Shown: in pieces, positions 1-5,515 of the stretch
How the letters are laid out: each line of letters opens with the position of its first letter
How positions within the stretch are numbered: position 1 is the first letter of the stretch
NCBI GenBank assembly: GCA_958452575.1
Contig: CAUDUM010000014.1
Span: 1-6,860 of the forward strand
DNA from: an uncultured Eggerthellaceae bacterium
GTDB lineage: Bacteria > Actinomycetota > Coriobacteriia > Coriobacteriales > Eggerthellaceae
Direction: 5' to 3'
DNA length: 6,860 bases
The notes under the pieces: generated by a model
What the model saw: the letters and a program-made list of their open reading frames with translations, nothing else
The model's database searches: none
What the model was told of the DNA's origin: nothing
Position numbers and translations under genes: made by a program

Positions 1-382
1 GGCGCTGCATGTCGTTGAAATAGGCGGGCACGGTGATAACGGCATCGGTGACGGGCTGGCCGAGGAACGCCTCGGCGTCGGTGCGCAGCTTGCGCAGGAT
101 CATCGCCGACAACTCCTGGGGAGTGTAGCGCTTGCCGTCGATGTCGGCGCGCCAGTCGGTGCCCATGTGGCGCTTGACCGAGGAGATGGTGCGATCGGGG
201 TTCATCGCCGCTTGGCGGATCGCGATGCGTCCGACCAGGCGTTCGCCTGCTTTGGAGAACGCGATCACGCTGGGTGTTGTGCGTTCGCCTTCGGCGTTGG
301 GGATGATGACGGGCTTGCCGCCCTCCACCGCCGCCATGCAGCTGTTGGTCGTTCCCAGATCGATGCCTATCGTAGCTCCCAT
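1..382 (-). CDS. DnaK-type Hsp70 paralogue, N-terminal part (runs off the left edge)
   Basis: ATP-dependent Hsp70 chaperone; only the first 127 codons of the nucleotide-binding domain are in the window. The phosphate-binding loop IGIDLGTTNS lies at residues 5-14. It is followed by NAEGERTTPSV, SSVKRHMG and, near the edge, VTVPAYFND-like sequence (VPAYFNDMQR), all classic DnaK signatures. After SSVKRHMG the protein goes straight to TDWRADIDGKRYTPQE, so it lacks the ~22-residue segment seen in the second DnaK of this window. That short form is the one usual in Gram-positive bacteria. The ATG at 380-382 has an AAAGGA ribosome site about 7 nt upstream. It is the last visible gene of a minus-strand cluster, 60 nt after the J-domain gene, so it probably works with that partner rather than with GrpE/DnaJ. 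I left out the symbol dnaK because the right-hand gene is the likelier housekeeping copy. The Hsp70 identity is secure; the specialised role is inference. Confidence 0.95.
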   Translation of the reverse strand, partial: MGATIGIDLGTTNSCMAAVEGGKPVIIPNAEGERTTPSVIAFSKAGERLVGRIAIRQAAMNPDRTISSVKRHMGTDWRADIDGKRYTPQELSAMILRKLRTDAEAFLGQPVTDAVITVPAYFNDMQR

Positions 383-442
383 GCTCGTGTCCTTTCGAAG
401 CGCCGGTTGTTGCTAATGCCTGTCGAGTCGTCGTGCCGCCTG

Positions 443-1261
443 TTAGAAATAGAAGCCGAAGGGGAAGCACATGCGGCACAGCAGCGGGCCGCAGCACCAG
501 ATGCCGCAGCACAGCGTCATGGGGTCGACGCCCACCATGGTGAAGCCCTTCGCCTGGCCCTCCTCTTGGTATTCGGTGCTGGCCTGTTGGAATTTGCGCT
601 GGGCGCGCTGGTATTCGGGGTTGTTGGGATCCATGCGCACGGCGCGGCGGATCTGCTCGAGCGCCATCAGCGAGTTGCCGGCGCCGTCGTTGGCCAGCGC
701 GCTGAGGTAGTACCAGCGTGCGTCGCGCCCTCCGCTGGTGATGGCGTTGAGGATGCTGATCGCGCGTTGGTAATCGCCCGCGTTGATCGCATCGATCGCG
801 GCGCGCACCTCGGCGCTGTCCGCCGCGGAGGCTTCGGGGTGGATGGGGCCGGTCGCCGCTCCGCCGAAGCCGCCGAAGCCGAACAGGTCGTCAAAGTCGA
901 ATCCGCCCGTCCAGCCGTAGGGGCCGCTTCCGCTCGAGGGGCCGCCGCCATAGCCGTAGCCGGTCTGCTGGCCGCCCGTGCCGCCCGCATAGCCCGATCC
1001 TCCGGAATAGCCCGCGCCGGGGCGCTGGCCTCCGGGATGGCCCTGGGCGGCCTGGGCGCGGCGATCGCGCGCCTCGTACTTCTCGGGGTTCATGATGCGG
1101 TCGTAGGCCTCGTTGATCTTGTTCATGCGCTCGGCGGCGTTGGGGTCATCGGGATTGAGGTCGGGATGGTTCTCACGCGCCTTTTTGCGATAGGCCTTTT
1201 TGATCTCGTCGGGGGAGGCGTCGGGGCTCACGCCCAATATGTCGTAGGGGTTCTCTGGCAC
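443..1261 (-). CDS. J-domain co-chaperone with Gly-rich linker, TPR-like region and Cys-rich tail
   Basis: 272-aa type III-like J protein, expected to stimulate the ATPase of the adjacent Hsp70. Residues 4-65 are a J-domain with PYDILGV at the start and the essential HPD motif at 32-34. Residues ~72-140 are a Gly/Tyr/Phe-rich linker ending in FDFDDLFGFGGFGG. Residues ~147-225 look like TPR helices (GDYQRAISILNAI, MALEQIRRAVRMDPNNPEY). The tail, residues 251-265, holds six cysteines at 251, 252, 256, 257, 262 and 265 and ends in aromatic residues. It lacks the CxxCxGxG zinc centre and C-terminal peptide-binding domains of true DnaJ. The start is GTG at 1259-1261, one nt after the upstream stop (TAAgGTG), with GAAGGA inside the end of the upstream gene, so translational coupling is likely. 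The J-domain assignment is secure. The TPR call is by eye, and the function of the Cys tail is unknown. Confidence 0.93.
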   Translation of the reverse strand: MPENPYDILGVSPDASPDEIKKAYRKKARENHPDLNPDDPNAAERMNKINEAYDRIMNPEKYEARDRRAQAAQGHPGGQRPGAGYSGGSGYAGGTGGQQTGYGYGGGPSSGSGPYGWTGGFDFDDLFGFGGFGGAATGPIHPEASAADSAEVRAAIDAINAGDYQRAISILNAITSGGRDARWYYLSALANDGAGNSLMALEQIRRAVRMDPNNPEYQRAQRKFQQASTEYQEEGQAKGFTMVGVDPMTLCCGIWCCGPLLCRMCFPFGFYF

Positions 1262-1262
1262 C

Positions 1263-2126
1263 TTAGGCGTCCTTCTCGGTCGTTTCGCTGTCTGCGGTTT
1301 TTCGCATCTCGCGTTTTCTGCGTTTCATCTCCTGCGCGTTGCGCTTCTGCCATATGCCCGAATACAGCACGCTGCGCAGCAGGTGGAGGTCCTGGACAAG
1401 CGGCAGCTTTTCGAATTGGGCGGTGGCGCGTCCGGCGAACGTCGTCAGCGCCGTGTCGATGTCGCCGTCTTCCATATCCAGTGACGATAAGGGATTGTAG
1501 CTGCCCGTTTGACGGTCGCTCTCAAGATCACACGCGGCATCCATGAAATAGATGAAGCGTCCGAGTTGGCCGCCGAAGTGGCGCAGCGCGTCCGACCAAA
1601 CATCCTCGTCGCACACGAACAGCTCGCCCAAAAGCGCGCCGAAACGGTTGGCGCCCGCGTCGGGTGCGGCGTCGGGCGCCTGCTCGATGCGGGCGATGTC
1701 CGCCAGCCCGCTCTCGATGGCGGCGCACTGCCGCGGCAGGCGCTGTTTGACGTCGCGGTAGGAGCGCTCCAGCATTCCCGCATAGGCGCGGGCGCGCATG
1801 CTGCGGTCGTCGTTCCAATCGTCAAGGCATTTGTGATAGGCCAGCGCCACGGACAGATCGGCGGCGTAGTCGGTGTAGCGCGTGATCAGGTAGGCATGGG
1901 GCTTGGTGGGGTGGGCGACGCAGCGCTCCTTGCCGGTTTGCTCCTCCGGCTCGTACAGCGATCCCAAAAGCAGCACCAAAAACGTCATGTCGTAGGTGAG
2001 CGAGAAGCGGCTCATCTGCCCGAAGCGCTCCTTTAGCGCATGACATAGCCCGCAGTATGCCGCACGGTAGCGCTGCTGCTCCGCTTCGTCGAGGTCGTGG
2101 AGGTTTGCGGCAACGTAGCCGAACAT
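1263..2126 (-). CDS. DUF5685-family protein (unknown function)
   Basis: 287-aa, mostly helical, apparently cytosolic protein. The start MFGYVAANLHDLDEAEQQRY followed by YCGLCHAL and SLTYDMTFL matches the DUF5685 family as I remember it, a family with no established function. Visible conserved-looking features are CxxC at residues 25-28, CVAH at 69-72, an acidic patch LDDWNDD at 101-107, and FMDAACDLESDRQTGSYNP at about 194-212. The last two resemble the paired Asp motifs of class I isoprenoid/squalene synthases, while the CxxC plus CxxH could hold a metal. Both ideas are inference. The C-terminus (265-287) is charged and probably disordered. The ATG start lies 6 nt after the zinc-ribbon gene's stop, with AGAAG as a weak ribosome site, and the stop is 1 nt before the J-protein start. 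Tight packing between a zinc-ribbon protein and a J protein/Hsp70 suggests it is a partner or client of that chaperone. Confidence 0.85.
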   Translation of the reverse strand: MFGYVAANLHDLDEAEQQRYRAAYCGLCHALKERFGQMSRFSLTYDMTFLVLLLGSLYEPEEQTGKERCVAHPTKPHAYLITRYTDYAADLSVALAYHKCLDDWNDDRSMRARAYAGMLERSYRDVKQRLPRQCAAIESGLADIARIEQAPDAAPDAGANRFGALLGELFVCDEDVWSDALRHFGGQLGRFIYFMDAACDLESDRQTGSYNPLSSLDMEDGDIDTALTTFAGRATAQFEKLPLVQDLHLLRSVLYSGIWQKRNAQEMKRRKREMRKTADSETTEKDA

Positions 2127-2132
2127 CGGCGT

Positions 2133-2549
2133 TTACGACTTCTTCTCGGTCTGCCAATGGCATTTCGGGCAGGTGACGCGCAGCTTGCCCTTGCCTTTGG
2201 GCACCGAAAGCACGGTGCCGCAGCCTTTGCAGCGGAAGTACTTCGTCGTCGCGCGGTTGGTCCATGCCTTGCGGGCAAGCGAGAGCGTCTCTTTGGGCTT
2301 GCCGATCAGGTTGAGCCATGCCTCGTTCTCGCGCTCGCGCTGGGGGATGTTCTTGGAGAACGTGCGGAACGCCGACAGCAGGATGACGCCCATCGCAAAC
2401 GCCCACAGCAGGTCGAATCCCGTGAGCACCGCGACCAGCAACAGCGCAAGACCGACCATGTTCAATACGTTGGACAGGTTGTCCGCACCATAGCGGCCCT
2501 CCAGCCAGAGGGACAGCTTCCAGCGCAGTCTTTCGAAAAAGCCTTTCAT
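2133..2549 (-). CDS. Two-TM membrane protein with C-terminal zinc ribbon
   Basis: 138-aa protein counted from the ATG at 2547-2549. An amphipathic, basic N-terminus (MKGFFERLRWKLSLWLEGRY) leads into two hydrophobic stretches at residues ~27-43 and ~46-62, likely a transmembrane hairpin. A charged linker follows. The C-terminal zinc ribbon has C107xxC110 and C127xxC130 separated by the basic KGKGKLR stretch. The GRYG-D-L motif before the first TM is typical of small zinc-finger membrane proteins I recall from Clostridia. The open frame extends upstream to 2666, with another ATG at 2589-2591 that also has only a weak site (AAGG). I prefer 2549 because it matches the family's N-terminus, but the start is uncertain. 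It is the first gene of the minus-strand cluster, 6 nt ahead of DUF5685, and may anchor the complex at the membrane. No specific biochemical function is known to me. Confidence 0.8.
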   Translation of the reverse strand: MKGFFERLRWKLSLWLEGRYGADNLSNVLNMVGLALLLVAVLTGFDLLWAFAMGVILLSAFRTFSKNIPQRERENEAWLNLIGKPKETLSLARKAWTNRATTKYFRCKGCGTVLSVPKGKGKLRVTCPKCHWQTEKKS

Positions 2550-2875
2550 ATCGGGTTCGCCTTGCTTTCGTGGCCGTGCGTACCTTTTCATTGAAACCTT
2601 AGCGAAGTTCAGGTTGTTTCCGGGCTGTATGCGCAGAAGGACAGTCAATCGTTGATTTAAATTCACAAGTAACGCATGAATAGGGTGACGCGACGCCGGG
2701 CGGCTGCCGGGATTGCCCCAGCATTCTGCCAGCTGCCTCCCGGCTGCCAGAATCGTCCTTGTGTCTCCTATTCAAACTTCTTCCCCTCTTCATGGCCATG
2801 CGCGTCGGGGCTGCACGAGTTTGCCGATGAGCCGCCTCCTTTGGCAGAAAAAATTAATTCGATCAAAAAATATTC
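2550..2875. other. Non-coding region upstream of the Hsp70 cluster, with one small hairpin
   Basis: I see no credible gene here; short open frames on both strands have low-complexity, unfamiliar translations. Positions 2723-2728 (ATTCTG) and 2748-2753 (CAGAAT) form a stem that continues after one mismatch, without a T-tract on either side, so it is not an obvious terminator. An AT-rich patch at 2645-2680 is where a minus-strand promoter for the cluster would be expected, but I could not find a convincing -35/-10 pair. I find no CIRCE (TTAGCACTC-N9-GAGTGCTAA) and no HAIR (CTTGAGT-N7-ACTCAAG) element. Confidence 0.5.
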
Positions 2876-2904
2876 TTGACTACGGATAATATATCGCGTA
2901 GTAT
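2876..2904 (+). promoter_or_regulatory. Strong sigma70-type promoter with an internal dyad
   Basis: TTGACT at 2876-2881 and TAGTAT at 2899-2904 are separated by exactly 17 nt, with an A/T-rich tract just upstream (2847-2874). The start site would fall near 2911. An inverted repeat ACTACG (2879-2884), N12, CGTAGT (2897-2902) overlaps both promoter elements and could be an operator. There is no gene directly downstream on this strand, only a terminator from 2952, so it seems to drive a short RNA. Confidence 0.7.
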
Positions 2905-2910
2905 TTGTCC

Positions 2911-2988
2911 TGCGATGAGATCAATTCCCTCTTCTCCTCGTTTCACTCGTCTAGTAAAAGGCCGCTTCCCCCCGCGGCCTTTTACTAT
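2911..2988 (+). ncRNA. Candidate small RNA (~75-80 nt) with its own promoter and terminator
   Basis: The predicted transcript starts 6-7 nt after a near-consensus promoter and ends in a 14-bp terminator stem, leaving no room for a protein gene. The single-stranded part is pyrimidine-rich: CCCTCTTCTCCTCG at about 2927-2940 resembles an anti-Shine-Dalgarno sequence. The terminator loop (2966-2973) is TTCCCCCC. C/U-rich seeds and loops of this kind are known from regulatory small RNAs that mask ribosome sites in Gram-positive bacteria. I do not recognise a named family. The alternative is a leftover or regulatory promoter with no functional product. Confidence 0.5.
2952..2987. terminator. Bidirectional rho-independent terminator
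   Basis: A perfect 14-bp stem pairs 2952-2965 (TAGTAAAAGGCCGC) with 2974-2987 around an 8-nt loop. Each outgoing arm carries CCTTTTACTA, so it can act in both directions. It ends the short plus-strand transcript from the 2876-2904 promoter, and on the minus strand it lies about 105 nt past the stop of the gene at 3092-3556. Confidence 0.85.
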
Positions 2989-3091
2989 TGTGGGCGCCCT
3001 TCGCTTTTAAGATGCGCCTGTTCCAGAAAAGTCGTGTACGAAAGCGCGCTCGCGTAAGAAAAGCGATGCGCGGGCGCGCACACTTCGCGTC

Positions 3092-3556
3092 TCACGCGCC
3101 GCGACGGGGGAGTTTTTTCAGCAGCGCCCATGCAATCTGCTTGTCGCTGTCGCTTTCGAGCATCGAGGCGAACGACGTGAACGCCACGACGGGACGTCCC
3201 ATCACGCGAGACGGTTGCCCCTCGGGAACGGGGCAGCGATATGCTTCGGAAAGCAGGAGGGCGGCGCGCGAATCGGCGACAATCACGCAAAGGGGGTCGA
3301 GTCCCTCGACAAGGAGGAGCAGCGAGCTGGCGTCGAGCGCGCCGTCGGGCACCTCGAGCGACGCGAACGCGCAGGCGTCGCCGTATCCGAGCGATCGAGC
3401 CGAGCTTGCAAGGGCGGCGCGCGCTTGCTCGGGCAGGGGATCGCCGCTGATCACGCAGACGAGCGGCAGATCGGAGCCGCTCAAATGCGCGGCGAACAGC
3501 TCGCCGGCCTCCCGGGCGGACACCTCGTACATGTTACCATTTGCAGATTTTTTCAC
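3092..3556 (-). CDS. Hypothetical protein, possibly a degenerate uracil-DNA-glycosylase-like fold
   Basis: 154-aa protein, not securely recognised. I chose the GTG at 3554-3556 because AGGAG sits 5 nt upstream (3562-3566). The frame stays open upstream to an ATG at 3650-3652, but that would run through the likely promoter. No signal peptide or membrane segment is seen. Hydrophobic strands alternate with helices: LPLVCVISGDPLP at 30-42, LDPLCVIVADSRAALLLSEAY at 86-106 (with an Ala-rich helix after the strand), GRPVVAFTSFASML at 120-133 and KQIAWALLKKL at 139-149. The last half recalls the layout of family 4 uracil-DNA glycosylases (strand, helix, G-R-P-V strand, then a terminal helix with K..W..LK). 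The catalytic motifs and the Fe-S cysteines are not evident, so this is only a weak fold-level suggestion. It is monocistronic, divergent from the nikR-hypE genes. Confidence 0.75.
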   Translation of the reverse strand: MKKSANGNMYEVSAREAGELFAAHLSGSDLPLVCVISGDPLPEQARAALASSARSLGYGDACAFASLEVPDGALDASSLLLLVEGLDPLCVIVADSRAALLLSEAYRCPVPEGQPSRVMGRPVVAFTSFASMLESDSDKQIAWALLKKLPRRGA

Positions 3557-3561
3557 ACTCG

Positions 3562-3566
3562 CTCCT
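3562..3566 (-). promoter_or_regulatory. Ribosome binding site that fixes the GTG start
   Basis: AGGAG on the minus strand lies 5 nt before the GTG at 3554-3556. It decides between this start and two upstream ATGs in the same frame (3602-3604 and 3650-3652), which lack a comparable site. Confidence 0.75.
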
Positions 3567-3599
3567 GCATTCGTTCCGCCATCTGCCGATAATGTGCCT

Positions 3600-3628
3600 A
3601 TCATAGCAACATTCGACGATTCGGTTGA
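3600..3628 (-). promoter_or_regulatory. Probable promoter of the 154-aa gene
   Basis: On the minus strand a good -10 hexamer TATGAT (3600-3605) is preceded, after 17 nt, by TCAACC (3623-3628), a weak -35. Transcription would begin near 3593, giving a leader of about 37 nt before the GTG start. This is consistent with the ribosome site at 3562-3566. Confidence 0.45.
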
Positions 3629-3676
3629 GCGGCCGCCATGTCGGGCATCCACTCGATGCGCGGGACGACCGCGAAC

Positions 3677-3682
3677 AGGAGG
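3677..3682 (+). promoter_or_regulatory. Ribosome binding site of the 84-aa protein gene
   Basis: A full AGGAGG lies 5 nt before the ATG at 3688 and selects this start over the in-frame TTG at 3625. I did not find a convincing -35/-10 pair for this gene in the short divergent region. Confidence 0.8.
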
Positions 3683-3687
3683 ACATC

Positions 3688-3942
3688 ATGTGCACCAACG
3701 GAGTCAACACCGGTCAGTTTGAGACGATGATCGAGCAGATCGACGACCATGTGAAGCTGGAGCGTCGCTGGGCCCACAACCTGGCCCACACCGCCGGCGA
3801 TGCCGGATTCGACACGGTCTCCAAGAAGCTGCACGAGGCGCAGGCGCTGCTCGACGATGTGCGCGCCAAGCTCGACGAGGCGCGCGACGCGCTTGAGGAC
3901 GACGCGGAGGCGGCGGCGAACGTCACGGTCAGCCTGGTGTAG
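3688..3942 (+). CDS. Small helical hypothetical protein upstream of nikR
   Basis: 84-aa acidic protein that I do not recognise. The ATG at 3688 is chosen because a perfect AGGAGG (3677-3682) lies 5 nt upstream; an in-frame TTG at 3625 has no such support. Residues ~9-36 and ~40-76 look like two long amphipathic helices. The second shows coiled-coil heptads (VSKKLHEAQALLDDVRAKL), so a helical hairpin or dimeric bundle is likely. There is a Cys at residue 2 and histidines at 21, 30, 34 and 49 (H30xxxH34). This could bind metal, but nothing proves it. There is no signal peptide or membrane segment. It sits 24 nt ahead of nikR on the same strand, so co-transcription is likely. That neighbourhood suggests, without proving, a role in nickel handling or hydrogenase maturation. 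Confidence 0.8.
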   Translation: MCTNGVNTGQFETMIEQIDDHVKLERRWAHNLAHTAGDAGFDTVSKKLHEAQALLDDVRAKLDEARDALEDDAEAAANVTVSLV

Positions 3943-3966
3943 AGCGGGCGTGAGCGGGGTCGACGT

Positions 3967-4389
3967 ATGGCACAGGATCTGATGCGTTTTTCCGTGGCGA
4001 TGCCCGAAGAGCTGCTCATGCGCTTCGATCAGCTGGTGGCACGGCGCGGATTGGCCAAAAACCGCAGCGAGGTCGTGCGCGACTTGGTGCGCGATGCGCT
4101 GGTGGAAGATGAGTGCGCCACTCCCGGCGTGGAAGTGGTCGGAACGCTCACCATCGCGTTCGACCATCACGCGAGCGATCTGCAGGAAAAGCTGCACAGC
4201 ATCCAGCACTCCTACTTCGACTACATCATCTCGTCGATGCACATCCACCTTGACCAGCACAACTGCCTCGAGGTCATCGTGCTGCGCGGCGAGACCGAGA
4301 TCGTGCAGGAGATCGCAAACCTCATCCTGGGGACCAAGGGCGTGCGCAACGGACGCCTGGTCACGACGACGGCCAACCCGCAGCCGTAG
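3967..4389 (+). CDS. nikR: NikR, nickel-responsive ribbon-helix-helix repressor
   Basis: 140-aa transcription factor, normal length for NikR. Residues 4-50 form a ribbon-helix-helix DNA-binding domain (MRFSVAMPEELLMRFDQL, then KNRSEVVRDLVRDAL). The C-terminal ACT-like domain carries all four high-affinity nickel ligands, which align with E. coli H76, H87, H89 and C95: here H81, H92 and H94 (MHIHL) and C100 (HNCLEV). In the family, nickel binding drives DNA binding and represses nickel uptake or hydrogenase-related genes. The start ATG at 3967 has only a weak G-rich site (GCGGGG), which suggests coupling to the 84-aa gene 24 nt upstream. hypE follows after 103 nt on the same strand, so NikR may control the hydrogenase-maturation gene and itself. 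I see no clear GTATGA-N16-TCATAC operator in the window. Confidence 0.95.
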   Translation: MAQDLMRFSVAMPEELLMRFDQLVARRGLAKNRSEVVRDLVRDALVEDECATPGVEVVGTLTIAFDHHASDLQEKLHSIQHSYFDYIISSMHIHLDQHNCLEVIVLRGETEIVQEIANLILGTKGVRNGRLVTTTANPQP

Positions 4390-4394
4390 GCGCT

Positions 4395-4419
4395 GCAGCA
4401 AGATGCGGCAGCAAGATGC
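4395..4419 (+). repeat. Tandem 12-bp direct repeat between nikR and hypE
   Basis: GCAGCAAGATGC occurs at 4395-4406 and again at 4408-4419, a 13-bp period with one intervening base. It lies just after the nikR stop codon. It may be replication slippage or a regulatory repeat; nothing in the sequence tells which. Confidence 0.7.
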
Positions 4420-4492
4420 CGTATCAGGGGCTGCGCCTGCATGCGGAATCGGATACGAACGCGCGCTGAGCGCTGAACAAGGAGGAACGCAC

Positions 4493-5515
4493 ATGGATAC
4501 GACGGTGATGCTGGGCCACGGCAGTGGCGGCACCATGATGAAGCGCATCATCGACGAGGTGTTCTTTGCCGCGTACGCCGGCGACGAGCTGCTGCGCGGC
4601 GACGATGCCGCTGTACTCCCCGCGCTCGAGCAGGGCGAGCGGCTGGCGTTTTCGACGGACAGCTTCGTGGTGACGCCGCACTTCTTCCCCGGCGGCGACA
4701 TCGGCCGTTTGGCGGTGTGCGGCACCGTCAACGACGTGGCCACCAGCGGCGCGCGCCCCTTGTACCTTAGCTGCGGGTTCATCCTTGAGGAGGGTTTTCC
4801 CATCGAGGACCTCAAGCGCATCTGCGCCTCGATGGCTGAGGTCGCGCGCGAGGCGGGCGTGGCGCTTGTCACGGGCGACACCAAGGTGGTCAACCGCGGT
4901 CATGGTGATGGCGTCTACATCAACACGAGCGGCATCGGCGTGTTGGCGCCGGGCATCGAGCTGGGCGGCGCGCAATGCAAGCCGGGCGATGCGGTGCTGG
5001 TGTCAGGCACGTTGGGCGACCACGGCATCACCATCATGAGCTGCCGTGAGGGCCTGGGCTTTTCCGCTGATCTGCAAAGCGATGCGGCTCCTCTCAACCA
5101 CCTGATCGCCGATGTGCTGACGGCGGCTCCTCACACGCGCTGCTTCCGCGATCCCACGCGCGGCGGTCTGGCATCCACGCTCAACGAGCTGGCGGGTCAG
5201 GCGGGCGTCGACATGGTCATCGAGGAGGATGCCGTGCCGGTGAAGCCCGCGGTCCAGGGGGCGTGCGACATGCTGGGCTACGACGTGCTGCAGGTTGCCA
5301 ACGAGGGCAAGATGGTATGCGTCGTCGCGGCTGACGAGGCGGAGGCCGCCCTGGCCGCGATGAAGGCGAACCCCTACGGCACCGATGCCGCCATCATCGG
5401 CGAGGTGACCGAAGCGCAGCCCGAGCGCGGATCGAAGGTGTTCCTGCGCACGGCGTTCGGCGGCACGCGCATCCTCGACATGCTGGTGGGCGAGCAGCTG
5501 CCGCGCATCTGCTAG
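4493..5515 (+). CDS. hypE: HypE, [NiFe]-hydrogenase maturation (cyanide-ligand synthesis)
   Basis: 340-aa PurM-like (AIRS-family) ATPase of usual HypE length. With HypF it converts a carbamoyl group on its C-terminal cysteine to thiocyanate, the source of the CN ligands of the [NiFe] active site. Visible hallmarks: GHGSGGTMM at 8-16, RGDDAAVL at 35-42, FSTDSFVV at 53-60 and GDIGRLAVCGTVNDVATSGA at 68-87. VTGDTKVV is at 126-133, RDPTRGGLA at 219-227 and the essential terminal PRIC with C340 as last residue. The ATG at 4493 is preceded by AAGGAGG (4479-4485) with 7 nt spacing. The frame is open further upstream but overlaps nikR and is not coding there. It follows nikR by 103 nt on the same strand. 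No hypA, B, C, D or F is seen nearby, so the other maturation genes must lie elsewhere. All key residues are present, so it should be active. Confidence 0.97.
   Translation: MDTTVMLGHGSGGTMMKRIIDEVFFAAYAGDELLRGDDAAVLPALEQGERLAFSTDSFVVTPHFFPGGDIGRLAVCGTVNDVATSGARPLYLSCGFILEEGFPIEDLKRICASMAEVAREAGVALVTGDTKVVNRGHGDGVYINTSGIGVLAPGIELGGAQCKPGDAVLVSGTLGDHGITIMSCREGLGFSADLQSDAAPLNHLIADVLTAAPHTRCFRDPTRGGLASTLNELAGQAGVDMVIEEDAVPVKPAVQGACDMLGYDVLQVANEGKMVCVVAADEAEAALAAMKANPYGTDAAIIGEVTEAQPERGSKVFLRTAFGGTRILDMLVGEQLPRIC

Noticed and set aside
167..1546. 459-codon plus-strand open frame over the Hsp70 and J-protein genes
   Set aside because: It is the antisense of GC-rich real genes with Ala/Arg/Val-rich, family-less translation and no ribosome site.
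2599..2879. Short open frames on both strands in the spacer upstream of the Hsp70 cluster
   Set aside because: No ribosome site, no family resemblance, and composition typical of chance frames.
3601..4893. 430-codon minus-strand open frame over nikR and hypE
   Set aside because: It lies antisense to two securely identified genes; the translation is low-complexity Ser/Ala/Arg with no recognisable domain.
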